A stretch of 64,000 nt of DNA from Sphingomonas kaistensis (GCF_036884275.1 NZ_CP145607.1:2343001-2407000), one strand, 5' to 3'. Shown: positions 44,985 through 56,068, counted from the first letter of the stretch. Notes: generated from the sequence alone by a model not told the origin. A program made the numbers and translations.

Positions 44985-45749
44985 TCACTCTGCGCCGTTC
45001 GCCCGCGACCGCTCGGCCAGCATGGTGACCAGTTCGGCGATCTTCCCGTCGCGCTCGGCATGGCGGAAGCCCTGCACATTCTTGACCAAGATTTCCTCGG
45101 GCGTCGGGGCTGTCGCGAACAGCGTCATCACCTCGTCCGCGAAGTCGTCAAGCGGCTGATAGCCTGGCCGAGTCGACTGGCCAGGGGTCAGATCGGTCTG
45201 CACGCCGGGCGGCGCCAACTCGATCACTTCGACCCGCCCGCGCAGCGCTTCGCGCAGCGCCACCGTATAGCTGTGCATGCCGGCCTTGGTCGCGCTGTAG
45301 GTCGGCGTCGTCACCAGCGGGACAAACGCAAGACCCGAGGTCACGTTGACGATAGCCGCGTCCTGCCGGCCAAGCAGATGGTCGATCAGCGCATCGATCA
45401 GCCGGATCGGCCCGAGCAGATTCGTCGCGATGGTCGATTCCGCGTCGGCAAGATCGCGAGCGCCGTCGAGCTTTTCGAACCGCATGATCCCCGCATTGTT
45501 GACCAGCACGTTGATCTCGGGATGCCGCTCGAGAATCCCCGCGACATTGTTTCTGAGGCCATTCACGTCGTCGACGTCGAGCTGCTCGACCGCAATGCCC
45601 TCACGCCCGTCCGCCGTCGCCTGCAACGTGTCCGTACGCCGGCCTGCGACAACGACCTTGTTGCCGGCATCATGCCAGCGCTGCGCCAGCGCCCGCCCGA
45701 TGCCCGAACCGCCGCCGGTCAGAAGAATGGTGTTGCCGCTGGTCTTCAT
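44985..45749 (-). CDS. Short-chain dehydrogenase/reductase (DltE-like)
   Basis: A 254-residue classical SDR. I start it at ATG 45749 (MKTSGNTILLTGGGSGIGRAL); the upstream frame adds 26 unlikely residues. NAD(P)-binding TGGGSGIG, NNAGIM, and the active-site YSATKAG are present. DltE-like SDRs have variable substrates, so no reaction can be assigned. It is 63 bases upstream of nothing obvious on its strand; the adenosine kinase starts beyond its stop. Confidence 0.9.
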   Translation of the reverse strand: MKTSGNTILLTGGGSGIGRALAQRWHDAGNKVVVAGRRTDTLQATADGREGIAVEQLDVDDVNGLRNNVAGILERHPEINVLVNNAGIMRFEKLDGARDLADAESTIATNLLGPIRLIDALIDHLLGRQDAAIVNVTSGLAFVPLVTTPTYSATKAGMHSYTVALREALRGRVEVIELAPPGVQTDLTPGQSTRPGYQPLDDFADEVMTLFATAPTPEEILVKNVQGFRHAERDGKIAELVTMLAERSRANGAE

Positions 45750-45858
45750 GGCTATGCGTCCTTGGGCTCTGCGTGAAAGCGCGCAAGTGGCCCTCCCCCT
45801 GCCCTCCCGCAAGGCCACCAGTTGCACTTCCCGTCCGAACCGCTACCCCTCCCGCCCC

Positions 45859-46515
45859 ATGAATAAAGACACCGCGCCGTCCAGCCGCCTCATCTCGCCC
45901 TCGCTGTTTGCGTTTGGCATCTTCTACGGCGGCATGGTCTGCATCGCCGGCGTGCTCGGCAACAAGCAGGTGGCACTCGGGCCGCTGGCGGTGGAAGCGG
46001 GCATCTTCGCCTTCCTGCTGCTGGTCGTGACCTCGAGCGCAGTGGCCGAGGTTCACGGCCGCGCGATCGCCAACAAGCTGGTCGTGTGGGGCTTCGTCCC
46101 CTTGCTTATGTCGGCCGCGCTGACGGTTCTGGTGCTGGCGCTCCCCGCGTCGGACAAGATGGAAGCCGAACGGCTCGCTTCGTTCGAGACGATCATGGGC
46201 TCGAACCTCAGGATCTGGCTCGCCGGCCTCGTCGCCTACGGCACCAGCCAGGTGTTGAACGTCACCATCTTCTCGGCGCTAAAAGGCCGCGAAGGCTCGC
46301 GCTTGTTGTTCTTCCGTTCGGCCGTCGCCTCGGCGCTGAGCCAGATCGTCGACACGCTGATCTTCATCACCGTTGCTTTCTACGGCGTGTTCCCGATCGG
46401 CGCGCTGCTCGCCGGGCAGATGCTGTCCAAGGTCGTGCTGTCGATTGTGTTCGTTCCGCCACTCATCCTGATGTTCGTGAAGCTCGGACGCTCGACGGAC
46501 CGCCCCGCGGCTTGA
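45859..46515 (+). CDS. VUT/YhhQ family transporter (queuosine precursor type)
   Basis: A 218-residue six-helix membrane protein of the YhhQ/VUT family. The ATG at 45859 gives MNKDTAPSSRLISPSLFAFG. Family motifs are VTSSAVAEVHGRAIANKLVVWGF and FRSAVASALSQIVDTLIFITVAFYG. Known members import queuosine precursors (preQ0 or preQ1). I looked for a preQ1 riboswitch in the 109-base leader and saw none. Confidence 0.88.
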   Translation: MNKDTAPSSRLISPSLFAFGIFYGGMVCIAGVLGNKQVALGPLAVEAGIFAFLLLVVTSSAVAEVHGRAIANKLVVWGFVPLLMSAALTVLVLALPASDKMEAERLASFETIMGSNLRIWLAGLVAYGTSQVLNVTIFSALKGREGSRLLFFRSAVASALSQIVDTLIFITVAFYGVFPIGALLAGQMLSKVVLSIVFVPPLILMFVKLGRSTDRPAA

Positions 46516-46606
46516 AAAAAAGCGCTTAACCTGCTCTTGCCTCGCCCGAGTCGCGGGGTGGCGACGGGTCGGATGTTGCATCGCAACAACACCATTACAG
46601 GCAGTT

Positions 46607-46635
46607 GGTGGCAGCCCATGGGCTGTCACCTTTTT
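46607..46635 (+). terminator. Rho-independent terminator after the YhhQ-type gene
   Basis: GGTGGCAGCC-CATG-GGCTGTCACC with one G-T pair, followed by TTTTT. In DNA the region is a nearly perfect 24-base palindrome. It lies 92 bases past the transporter stop and 81 bases before the TonB receptor, so it could also act as a leader attenuator of the receptor. Confidence 0.8.
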
Positions 46636-46716
46636 GTCTTAATCCGGCTCTAGCCGCCCCGGTGAACTGCACGAACACGCGTCAGTCTTTCACACCATTA
46701 CTTCGGGGAACCCCAC

Positions 46717-49290
46717 GTGAAGAAGCTCCTTCTGCTCTGCTCGACAGCGGCCGCATTCCTGCCGACTGCTGCCTTCGCCCAGTCGACCGGTACTGATGCC
46801 ACCGAAAACACCGCCGAGGCGGTGATCGTGACCGGCACTCGCACCCGCGGCGTTGGCGGCGTGGTGGTTCCCGACGTTCCCAAGACCCGCTCGGTTCTCA
46901 CCAACGAAGTGCTGGTCCGCCAGTCCGAAGGTCAGTCGATTCTGCAGTCGATCAACCTCATCCCGGGCGTCAACTTCACCAACAGCGATCCCTACGGTTC
47001 GTCGGGCGGCAACCTGCGTATCCGCGGCTTCCCGGGCAATCGCGTCGCCCTGCTGTTCGACGGCCTGCCGCTGAACGACACCGGCAACTATGCCATCTTC
47101 TCGAACCAGCAGATGGACCAGGAAATCATCGACCAGGTGTCGGTGAACCTCGGCACCACCGACGTCGACTCGCCGACCCCGTCGGCTGCCGGCGGCGTCG
47201 TCAGCTACCGCACCCGCGTGCCCGGAAAGGAACTCGGCGGTCTCGCCAAGGCGGCGATCGGCAGCTTCGACTACACCCGCTTTTTCGGCATGCTCGAAAC
47301 CGGCGAACTGACCAGCTCGGGCACCCGCGCGTTCATCGCCGGATCGACCCAGAAGTATGACAAGTTCAGGGGCCCCGGCGATCTCGAGAAGCAGCAGGCC
47401 AACGCCCGCATCTATCAGCCGCTCGGCACCAATGGCGACTTCGCTAGCCTTGCGTGGCACTACAACACCAACCGCAACAACAGCTACAACAACGGTCTGG
47501 TCAGCGATTACCTCAACAATCGCTATTTCGATAACATCGCGCAGTGCTCGCGCGATACGCCGACGGCGGGCTTCATCGACAATGACAATTCGTCGTCGGC
47601 CACCCCGGTCAGCAACGCGACCACGGTCTTTGATCCGACCGTCGCCGGTCTCGCGCCGTCGACCTGCACCAACTATTTCAACCTGCGCATCAATCCGTCG
47701 GACACTGGGAACTTCCGCGGCCAGTTCCGCTACACGATTGCGCCGGGCCTGATCTTCACTGCCGACCCCGGCTACCAGCACGTCATCGCGAACGGCGGCG
47801 GCACCACCACGCTTCAGGAGAATGACAGCCGCCTGCGTGGCCGCAATCCGACTGCGAACCCCGGTGTCGATCTGAACGGCGACGGCGACGTGCGCGACAC
47901 CGTTCGCGTTTATCAGCCGAGCAACACCCGCACCAACCGCTACACGCTGCTCTCGTCGCTGGTGTACGAAGTGACCGACAGCCAGCGCGTTCGTGTCGCT
48001 TACACCTTTGATCGTGGCCGCCATCGGCAGACCGGCGAATTCGGCAAGGTGGCATTGAATGGCGACACCCTCGACGTGTTCGGCGGGAAGTATGATACCA
48101 CCGCCCGCATCTACACTGCGGACAACAACACGCTTCAGAACCGCGACCGCAAGTCGATCGCCCAGCTGCAGCAGCTCAGCTTCGAATATTTCGGTCGCTT
48201 CCTCGACAATCGCCTGACCGCCACCGTCGGTCTGCGTGCGCCGTGGTTCCGCCGCGAACTTAACCAGTATTGCTTCACCCAGGTGTCGACCGGCAATCCT
48301 CGCTGCACCACCGAGGCGGTGCCGGCGGGCTTGGTGATCATCGATCCCAACACCCCGCGCAGCCCGACCTCCCCGATCCCGGCCAACGCCATCTATGCGC
48401 CCTTCTCGCGCACGGTGAAGTACAGCCCGCTGCTTCCGTCGGGTGGCCTGTCGTACGACTTCGCCGGTGGTCACCAGCTCTACGTCAGCTACGGCAAGAA
48501 CTTCTCGTCGCCGTCGACCGACAACCTGTATCGCTCGGTCGGCATCGACGTGAAGCCGGAGACGACCAACAGCTACGAGTTCGGCTATCGCTACCGCTCG
48601 GGTCCGCTGCAGGCGCAGCTTGCGTCTTACTACGTCGATTACAAGAACCGCATCGTCACGGCGCAGGATCTCGATCCCAACAGCCAGACCTTTGGTGCGA
48701 CGCTTGACCGCAACGTCGGCGACGCCCGGGCCTACGGTCTGGACGGCCAGCTCAGCTACCGCGTTGCGCGTGGCACCACGCTGTACGTCTACGGCTCGCA
48801 CATCAATTCGAAGATCAAGGACAATGTCCTCGGCGCGGCTGGTGGTTCGGGCTGCATCGCCGGCACCACGGTTGGCACCACCTGCGCGGTGGTCCTGACC
48901 GCCGGCGCGGAGTTCGTCGAAACCCCGCGCTGGAGCTTCGGCGGTCGTGTCCAGCAGGACATCAGCTTCCTGTCGTTCAGCGCGCAGGGCAAGTGGACCG
49001 GCAAGCGTTACTCGACCGACGACAATGGTCGCGTCGGCGCGCTTCCGACGGTCGGCAATCTGCCGATCGCCACCAACGGTCGCACCGACGACTACTTCCT
49101 GGTCGACGGCGACGTGCTCGCGAAGCTGGATATGGTCCGCCCGGGCCTTTATCTGCGCGCCAGCGTGATCAACCTGTTCGACCGTTATTACTTCGGCAAC
49201 ATCAACACGACCAACAACCTTGCCGGCGGTCCGCGCTTCTCGGTCGGTGCCCCGCGCACCTTCCAGGCGACGATCGGTCTCGACTTCTAA
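46717..49290 (+). CDS. TonB-dependent outer-membrane receptor
   Basis: An 857-residue TonB-dependent receptor starting at GTG 46717 (VKKLLLLCSTAAAFLPTAAFAQ signal peptide). A TonB-box-like EAVIVTGTR follows, then the plug (INLIPGVNFTN, RIRGFPGNRVALLFDGLPLN) and a 22-strand-type barrel ending in FQATIGLDF with terminal Phe. It takes up a large ligand such as a siderophore, oligosaccharide or metal complex across the outer membrane. No ligand-specific neighbours are present. A terminator follows and tRNA-Gly lies downstream. Confidence 0.95.
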   Translation: MKKLLLLCSTAAAFLPTAAFAQSTGTDATENTAEAVIVTGTRTRGVGGVVVPDVPKTRSVLTNEVLVRQSEGQSILQSINLIPGVNFTNSDPYGSSGGNLRIRGFPGNRVALLFDGLPLNDTGNYAIFSNQQMDQEIIDQVSVNLGTTDVDSPTPSAAGGVVSYRTRVPGKELGGLAKAAIGSFDYTRFFGMLETGELTSSGTRAFIAGSTQKYDKFRGPGDLEKQQANARIYQPLGTNGDFASLAWHYNTNRNNSYNNGLVSDYLNNRYFDNIAQCSRDTPTAGFIDNDNSSSATPVSNATTVFDPTVAGLAPSTCTNYFNLRINPSDTGNFRGQFRYTIAPGLIFTADPGYQHVIANGGGTTTLQENDSRLRGRNPTANPGVDLNGDGDVRDTVRVYQPSNTRTNRYTLLSSLVYEVTDSQRVRVAYTFDRGRHRQTGEFGKVALNGDTLDVFGGKYDTTARIYTADNNTLQNRDRKSIAQLQQLSFEYFGRFLDNRLTATVGLRAPWFRRELNQYCFTQVSTGNPRCTTEAVPAGLVIIDPNTPRSPTSPIPANAIYAPFSRTVKYSPLLPSGGLSYDFAGGHQLYVSYGKNFSSPSTDNLYRSVGIDVKPETTNSYEFGYRYRSGPLQAQLASYYVDYKNRIVTAQDLDPNSQTFGATLDRNVGDARAYGLDGQLSYRVARGTTLYVYGSHINSKIKDNVLGAAGGSGCIAGTTVGTTCAVVLTAGAEFVETPRWSFGGRVQQDISFLSFSAQGKWTGKRYSTDDNGRVGALPTVGNLPIATNGRTDDYFLVDGDVLAKLDMVRPGLYLRASVINLFDRYYFGNINTTNNLAGGPRFSVGAPRTFQATIGLDF

Positions 49291-49316
49291 GTCGCCCGAC
49301 TTTTGCAAAAGATCAT

Positions 49317-49350
49317 GAGGCGTCGCGGGAAACCGCGGCGCCTCTTTTCT
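49317..49350 (+). terminator. Rho-independent terminator of the TonB receptor
   Basis: GAGGCGTCGCGG-GAAA-CCGCGGCGCCTC, a 12-bp stem with one wobble and a GNRA loop, followed by TTTTCTT. It sits 27 bases past the stop. Confidence 0.9.
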
Positions 49351-49391
49351 TGGAGCCCAAGCTGTGGCAACTGCCCGCACATGCCCTTCGA

Positions 49392-49465
49392 GCGGGTATG
49401 ATGTAATGGTAGCCTGTCAGCTTCCCAAGCTGAACGCGCGGGTTCGATTCCCGCTACCCGCTCCA
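49392..49465 (+). tRNA. tRNA-Gly (anticodon CCC)
   Basis: A full cloverleaf of 74 bases with encoded CCA. Acceptor GCGGGTA pairs with TACCCGC, the anticodon arm TCAGC-TTCCCAA-GCTGA shows CCC at 34-36, and the T arm GCGGG-TTCGATT-CCCGC is standard. In the D stem ATGT/GCCT one pair (11-24, T-C) does not match, a small oddity. It reads the GGG codon. Amn follows 36 bases downstream. Confidence 0.97.
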
Positions 49466-49500
49466 CCTTGCCCCGCGCCGCCAATGCGCTACACGGCATC

Positions 49501-50949
49501 ATGCAAGACATCGAGACGATCCTCGACGAGCTCGAAACCATTTTCGACCGCTCCGTCCAGAACCTTCGCCGCGCGCTTACCGACTATGTCGAAGACGGGA
49601 CCAAGCCCGGCGCGCAGGCGCGGGCCGACGGGTGCTTTGCTTATCCCGAATTGCGGATCGACTATGATCCGGACGGCCCCGCCCCGCTTCCGGCGCGTGC
49701 CTTTGCGCGTTTGAACCAGCCGGGCATCTATACCGCCAGCATCGCGCGGCCGCAGCTGTTCCGCGATTACCTCCGCACGCAACTGGAGCATCTGGTCGCC
49801 GACTATGAGGTAAAGATCAGCGTCGGCCGCTCGGCCAGCGAAATACCCTACCCCTACGTCCTCGACCCCGCCGATGACCTGAAGCTCGGCGGCATCCAGT
49901 CGGCCGAGCTCGCACGCTGGTTCCCGACCACCGAGCTCGTCCACATCGGCGACGAAATCGCCGACGGCGACTGGGACATGAGCCGTCATTCGGCGCGGCC
50001 GCTGGCGCTGTTCGACGGCCCGCGCACCGACTTCAGCCTTGCGCGCCTGCGTCACTACACGGGCACTCCGACTGAGCATTTCCAACGCTTCATCCTGTTC
50101 ACCAACTACGTCCGCTATGTGGATGAATTCGTGCGCTTCGCCGCCGACGCGCTGCGCGAAGAAGGAAGCCAGTATCAGGCGTTGAGCGTGCCCGGCGGCC
50201 GCTACGACCGCGACATGCTGGACAATGCTGAGGCAGAAATCGCGAGCGGTTCCTGGCGGCGCTTTCAGATGCCGGCGTATCACCTCGTCGGCCCGAATGG
50301 CGACGATGGCATCACCCTCGTCAACATCGGCGTCGGTCCGTCAAACGCCAAGACGATCTGCGATCACATCGCCGTTCTCCGGCCCGAGGTGTGGCTGATG
50401 ATCGGCCACTGCGGCGGCTTGCGGCCGAGCCAGACGATCGGCGACTATGTCCTGGCGCACGCCTATCTGCGCGACGATCATGTGCTGGACGGCATCCTGC
50501 CGGTCGAAATCCCGGTCCCGCCCATCGCCGAGGTCCAGACCGCCCTGTTCGATGCGGCGGCCAAGGTCACCGGCGAGGATGAAGACAGCCTCAAGAAACG
50601 GCTGCGCACGGGTACGGTGGTCACCACCGACGACCGCAACTGGGAGCTTCGCTACACCGCCAGCGCGCTGCGCTTCAATCAAAGCCGCGCGGTCGCGATC
50701 GACATGGAAAGCGCGACGGTCGCCGCGCAAGGCTATCGTTTCCGGGTACCTTACGGCACGCTGCTTTGCGTGTCCGACAAGCCGCTTCACGGCGAATTGA
50801 AGCTGCCGGGTCAGGCCAACGCCTTTTACGAGCGGGCAATCAGCCAGCACCTGCGGATCGGGATCGAGACTTTGAACCTGCTGCGCGAGGAAGGCGACGC
50901 CCTTCACAGCCGCAAGCTTCGCAGCTTCGACGAGCCGCCCTTCCGCTGA
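49501..50949 (+). CDS. amn: AMP nucleosidase
   Basis: A 482-residue AMP nucleosidase, which hydrolyses AMP to adenine and ribose 5-phosphate. I start at ATG 49501 (MQDIETILDELETIFDRSVQ), because the longer frame from 49468 runs into the tRNA flank. The N-terminal AMP_N domain (about 1-170) has YELRIDYD-like sequence (YPELRIDYDPDG); the C-terminal phosphorylase-fold domain has NIGVGPSNAKTI, MIGHCGGLRPSQTIGDYVLAH and the VAIDMESATVAAQGYRFRVPYGTLLCVSDKP nucleoside site. A strong terminator follows. Confidence 0.95.
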   Translation: MQDIETILDELETIFDRSVQNLRRALTDYVEDGTKPGAQARADGCFAYPELRIDYDPDGPAPLPARAFARLNQPGIYTASIARPQLFRDYLRTQLEHLVADYEVKISVGRSASEIPYPYVLDPADDLKLGGIQSAELARWFPTTELVHIGDEIADGDWDMSRHSARPLALFDGPRTDFSLARLRHYTGTPTEHFQRFILFTNYVRYVDEFVRFAADALREEGSQYQALSVPGGRYDRDMLDNAEAEIASGSWRRFQMPAYHLVGPNGDDGITLVNIGVGPSNAKTICDHIAVLRPEVWLMIGHCGGLRPSQTIGDYVLAHAYLRDDHVLDGILPVEIPVPPIAEVQTALFDAAAKVTGEDEDSLKKRLRTGTVVTTDDRNWELRYTASALRFNQSRAVAIDMESATVAAQGYRFRVPYGTLLCVSDKPLHGELKLPGQANAFYERAISQHLRIGIETLNLLREEGDALHSRKLRSFDEPPFR

Positions 50950-50953
50950 TCGA

Positions 50954-50995
50954 CAAAAAAAGGGCCCGGCATCGCTGCCGGACCCCCTTTTTTTT
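50954..50995. terminator. Bidirectional terminator
   Basis: A 10-bp stem GGGCCCGGCA / TGCCGGACCC (one mismatch) with loop TCGC, flanked by AAAAAAAA on the left and TTTTTTTT on the right. It serves amn and the convergent secreted-protein gene. Confidence 0.92.
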
Positions 50996-51010
50996 GATCG
51001 GGCGTGCGGC

Positions 51011-51403
51011 TTAGCCGCGCTCGCCGGCTTGCTGCTGTTGCGGGGCGGCCGGCTGATTGGTCGCGTTGGCGAGCCACCGGCTGGTCGCGCCGCAGCTCGA
51101 GGTCGCGGTCACCGTCTGGCCAGCCTGGAACGGCTGGTTGTACGGAAAGCACTCGCGCGCAGCACCGGTGGCCACGCAGAGCTGCCCGGCACTGGCGGTC
51201 CAGCTGGCCGGAACGATATTGCCGCTCGGGGTCGCGATACGGGCGGTGCCGCCCGGCTCGAAGGTCACGTTGTTGACGACACCGTTGGTTTCGACCTGCA
51301 CGGTCTGACCGACGATTTCCGAGCCCGGAACATATTGGGCGGCGGCTCCGCTGGCGAACAGTGTCGCACCGGCGATACCGGCTAGAATGGACAACTTGGT
51401 CAT
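51011..51403 (-). CDS. Small secreted hypothetical protein
   Basis: A 130-residue exported protein. ATG 51403 gives MTKLSILAGIAGATLFASGAAAQ, a signal peptide. The mature part has several short beta-type strands (GQTVQVETNGVVNNVTF, GTARIATPSGN) and Cys in CVATGAARECF and SSCGATSR; the C-terminus is Ala/Gln-rich. It resembles secreted sphingomonad proteins of unknown role. I recognise no domain. Confidence 0.75.
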   Translation of the reverse strand: MTKLSILAGIAGATLFASGAAAQYVPGSEIVGQTVQVETNGVVNNVTFEPGGTARIATPSGNIVPASWTASAGQLCVATGAARECFPYNQPFQAGQTVTATSSCGATSRWLANATNQPAAPQQQQAGERG

Positions 51404-51593
51404 GGCGGCAATCCCCACCTGTTGAAAGACGTTGGACCCGCCCTCCGGTCGGGAGACGAATACCTGCGAACAAACTCTCCATTACGGACCGAAGTTGCAA
51501 GGCTTTTTTATAAGTCGTCAGCGGACTTGAGCGTTTGCGGCATCGCTTGCGCCCCCTATGACGTCGCGGATTGGATGGCGCGAGGGACGGTGA

Positions 51594-52865
<1,272 letters not shown>

Positions 52866-52890
52866 GTCCTGTTCGCAAAGACATAGGTCC

Positions 52891-54177
52891 ATGCTGGCTT
52901 TGACTCCCGTCTCCCACGTCCGGCGCGACACATGGCTCGGCCGGAGGCGGGTACAATTGCTTGGCGCGATGCTGCTCGCCGCCGTGCTGCCGCTTGCCTA
53001 CCGGTTGATCTTCGTTCCGGAATCCTTGTTCGTTTCAAGCTTCAACGCGTTCTGGGCCAATCTGTTCGCGGTGTGCCTCGCCCTCTGGCTGCGGCTCAGC
53101 GTCGAACCCTACCCCGGCATCCGGTCGAGCCTTGTCATCCTCCCGACCTGCGCCGCCGCCCACGCCGCGGTGCTGGCTTTTTTCTTCTTCACCCGCCTAC
53201 CCTACGACCGCGTAGCGTTCATCGCCGGCTTCCTGCTTCACGTCGCCTGGTTCTACCTCATCTATTTCGCGGTGCAGCGGCGGACCTTCCTGCAGATCGG
53301 GGTCGTCCCGCTCGGCGCCTGGTCGCAGCTTGTCGATCTCAACGGCATCAGCTGGATCAAGCTCGAGGAGCCGCGTCTCGACCTCGCCTCGCGCTGCGAT
53401 GCCATCGTGGCGGACTTCTCGGCCGACCTGTCCCCGAAATGGGAAGCCTTTTTGGCCGATGCCGCGCTTGCCGGGCTCATCGTCTACCAGGTCAAGCCGC
53501 TCGCCGAATCCCTCACTGGCCGGGTTGAGATCGATCATCTGTCCGAGAACAGCTTCGGATCGCTGGTCCCGGCCCGCGGTTATTTCCATCTAAAGACCGT
53601 GATCGACTTTCTCGCCGTGGTTGTCGCCCTGCCGCTGCTGCTTCCGGTCATGGCCGTCGCCGCGCTCGCCATTCTGCTCGACGACGGCGGCCCGGTCTTC
53701 TTCCGCCAGCGCCGCATCGGGCACCGCGGCACACCATTTCGAGTGGTCAAATTTCGCACAATGCGAGCGGAAAAACCGCGTGCCGGTCACGACCTGCGAA
53801 AGGCGGCGATGACCGGCGATCTCGATCCCCGCATCACCCGCGTCGGCGCGTTTCTGCGCAAAAGCCGCATCGACGAGCTGCCGCAGGTCTTCAACATCCT
53901 GCGCGCCGAAATGAGCTGGATCGGCCCCCGCCCGGAAGCCGAGGTGCTGAGCCACTGGTATGTCGGTGAAATCCCCTTCTATCGCTACCGTCACGTGGTG
54001 AAGCCCGGCATTACGGGCTGGGCTCAGACCAACCAGGGCCACGTCGCAGAGGTCAACGACATCCACCGCAAGCTTCAGTACGATTTCTATTACATCAAAT
54101 ACTTCTCGCCGTTTCTCGATGTGCTGATCATCTTCAAGACCCTGAAAACGATGCTGACCGGGTTCGGCGCCCGCTAG
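52891..54177 (+). CDS. Polyprenyl-phosphate hexose-1-phosphate transferase (WcaJ/ExoY-like)
   Basis: A 428-residue polysaccharide-priming transferase. The first half has about four or five helices; the C-terminal catalytic part starts with [25 protein letters not shown], then [52 protein letters not shown] and KPGITGWAQ. It loads the first sugar on undecaprenyl phosphate at the inner membrane. It pairs with the nucleotide-sugar dehydrogenase upstream. Only these two polysaccharide genes are present, so a larger cluster must lie elsewhere. Confidence 0.94.
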   Translation: MLALTPVSHVRRDTWLGRRRVQLLGAMLLAAVLPLAYRLIFVPESLFVSSFNAFWANLFAVCLALWLRLSVEPYPGIRSSLVILPTCAAAHAAVLAFFFFTRLPYDRVAFIAGFLLHVAWFYLIYFAVQRRTFLQIGVVPLGAWSQLVDLNGISWIKLEEPRLDLASRCDAIVADFSADLSPKWEAFLADAALAGLIVYQVKPLAESLTGRVEIDHLSENSFGSLVPARGYFHLKTVIDFLAVVVALPLLLPVMAVAALAILLDDGGPVFFRQRRIGHRGTPFRVVKFRTMRAEKPRAGHDLRKAAMTGDLDPRITRVGAFLRKSRIDELPQVFNILRAEMSWIGPRPEAEVLSHWYVGEIPFYRYRHVVKPGITGWAQTNQGHVAEVNDIHRKLQYDFYYIKYFSPFLDVLIIFKTLKTMLTGFGAR

Positions 54178-54212
54178 TTCGCATGAGCGGCATTCGGCGC
54201 TAAAGGCGCCTT

Positions 54213-55559
54213 ATGCAGGACATTCATATCATCGGCGGCGGTCTCGCCGGATCGGAAGCGGCGTGGCAGCTGGCTGAGGCCGGGCTTCCGGTTCGCCTCA
54301 GCGAAATGCGTGGCGGCGGAGACATGACCCCAGCGCATGAAAGCGACCGGTTGGCCGAAATGGTCTGCTCCAACAGCTTCCGCTCGGACGACCCGGAAAA
54401 CAATGCGGTCGGCCTGCTGCACCAGGAAATGCGGCGGATGGGCAGCCTCGTCATGCGCTGCGCCGACGCGACCAAGGTTCCGGCCGGCTCCGCCCTTGCC
54501 GTTGATCGCGAAGGCTTTGCGGCACAGGTGACGGCGGCGCTCGAAGCGCACCCCAACATCACCATCGTCCGCGAACGGATCGATGCGCTCCCCGATCACC
54601 CCTGCATCATCGCCACCGGCCCACTTACGGGATCGAAGCTCGCCGAAGCCATCGCTGCCGAAACCGGCAAGGATGCGCTCGCCTTCTTCGACGCCATCGC
54701 CCCCATCGTCCACGGCGACAGCATCGACATGTCGGTCGCCTGGAAGGCCGCGCGCTGGAACAAGGGGGGCGACGATTACATCAATTGCCCGCTGACGAAG
54801 GAACAGTATCAGACCTTCGTCGAAGCCCTGAACGCGGGCGAAAAGACCGAATTCAAGGAGTGGGAAAAGGACACGCCCTATTTCGAAGGCTGCATGCCGA
54901 TCGAAGTGATGGCCGAGCGTGGTCCCGAAACGCTGCGGTTCGGGCCGCTGAAGGGCGTGGGCCTCGACGATCCCAAGACCGGTCGCTGGCCCTATGCCTG
55001 CGTCCAGCTCCGCCAGGACAATGCCAGCGGCACCTTGTGGAACATCGTCGGCTTCCAGACCAAGCTTCGCCACGGCGCGCAGGTCGACATCTTCCGCACC
55101 ATCCCGGGGCTCGAAAATGCTGAATTCGCCCGGCTCGGCGGCATTCACCGCAACAGCTTCATTCGCTCGCCGGACCTGCTGGATCGCCAGCTACGGTTAA
55201 AGAGCCGCCCGAACATCCGCTTCGCCGGGCAGATCACGGGCTGCGAAGGCTATGTCGAAAGCGCCGCCATCGGCCTGATCGCCGCGCGCTTTGCCGTGGC
55301 CGAGGCGAAGGGTGAGACACTTGCGCCTCCGCCCAACACCACCGCGCTCGGCGCTTTGCTCGGCCACATCACCGGCGACGCCAACGCCGCGACGTTTCAG
55401 CCGATGAACGTCAATTTCGGACTGATGCCGCCGCTGCCCGAGCGCTTCCGCAAGGCCGACCGCAAGAAAGCCTATACCGATCGCGCCCGCGCCGCTTTTT
55501 CGGAATGGCTCGGCGAGAAGGCCGAGAAGCCAGCCGCGCCCGAGCCGGTCAGCGCTTAA
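54213..55559 (+). CDS. trmFO: Methylenetetrahydrofolate-tRNA (uracil-5-)-methyltransferase TrmFO
   Basis: A 448-residue TrmFO, the FAD- and folate-dependent enzyme that makes m5U54 in the T loop of tRNA. The N-terminal [20 protein letters not shown] is the FAD site; [49 protein letters not shown] and [11 protein letters not shown] are diagnostic. The length is normal. Its TAA shares the TTAA with the convergent BLUF gene stop. Confidence 0.96.
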   Translation: MQDIHIIGGGLAGSEAAWQLAEAGLPVRLSEMRGGGDMTPAHESDRLAEMVCSNSFRSDDPENNAVGLLHQEMRRMGSLVMRCADATKVPAGSALAVDREGFAAQVTAALEAHPNITIVRERIDALPDHPCIIATGPLTGSKLAEAIAAETGKDALAFFDAIAPIVHGDSIDMSVAWKAARWNKGGDDYINCPLTKEQYQTFVEALNAGEKTEFKEWEKDTPYFEGCMPIEVMAERGPETLRFGPLKGVGLDDPKTGRWPYACVQLRQDNASGTLWNIVGFQTKLRHGAQVDIFRTIPGLENAEFARLGGIHRNSFIRSPDLLDRQLRLKSRPNIRFAGQITGCEGYVESAAIGLIAARFAVAEAKGETLAPPPNTTALGALLGHITGDANAATFQPMNVNFGLMPPLPERFRKADRKKAYTDRARAAFSEWLGEKAEKPAAPEPVSA

Positions 55560-55972
55560 AGCTCGACGTCTTCGCTGATCCGCTCGACCATGCCCATCAC
55601 CCGCGCGCGCAGGTGATCAGGGAATTCCTCGGGAAGTTGCAACGCAACGTCGTCCTGCGCGAGATGAAAGTTGGACCGCACCCGCACCAGCTTCATCGTC
55701 CAATCGCCGAACATCCGCCGCTCGAGCATACGCTCGTCGCGGATCTCGAAACCGCTATGACGCGGATCGCGGCGAAGCCGTTCGATAAGTTCATCGACCG
55801 ACTCCGGCGGACCCTCGATCCACTGCAGGAAGTGCGTACCGTTGAACACCAGCAAACCACTGATCCCGTCGATCCCATTGAGATCGCGCGCAGCGCCATG
55901 GATTTCCCGCAACTGCTCTTCGTCGAGGTCCAGCGCTGCGAGACTGGTATAGGTTACGCTCTTGAGCTGCAT
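55556..55972 (-). CDS. Short BLUF-domain blue-light sensor
   Basis: A 138-residue single-domain BLUF protein. The flavin-binding signatures are all present: Y8 in SVTYTSLA, N32 in [12 protein letters not shown]50 in HFLQWIEG and a WTM segment (W91). An EGPPESV and DPRH motif follow, and a C-terminal helical extension of about 40 residues. There is no fused output domain, so it probably acts on a separate partner, as PixD or BlrB do. It stands alone between trmFO and the EF-hand gene. Confidence 0.92.
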   Translation of the reverse strand: MQLKSVTYTSLAALDLDEEQLREIHGAARDLNGIDGISGLLVFNGTHFLQWIEGPPESVDELIERLRRDPRHSGFEIRDERMLERRMFGDWTMKLVRVRSNFHLAQDDVALQLPEEFPDHLRARVMGMVERISEDVEL

Positions 55973-56068
55973 CGAATTCCTTACGGATCGGGAGGATCCG
56001 AAGGCTATGTATGGCGGCGGTTCTGAATTTCCAAATAACGCCGCTTTTCAGACGCTTTACGAGATAGA

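Noticed and set aside
45750..45858. preQ1 riboswitch before the YhhQ-type transporter
   Set aside because: I could not find the H-type pseudoknot pattern or the A-rich tail; the leader is C-rich and unstructured in that sense.
46690..49380. Long antisense frame of 896 codons opposite the TonB receptor
   Set aside because: It is the mirror of a GC-rich coding sequence, with no domain and Arg/Ala/Val-dominated composition; the sense gene is well supported.
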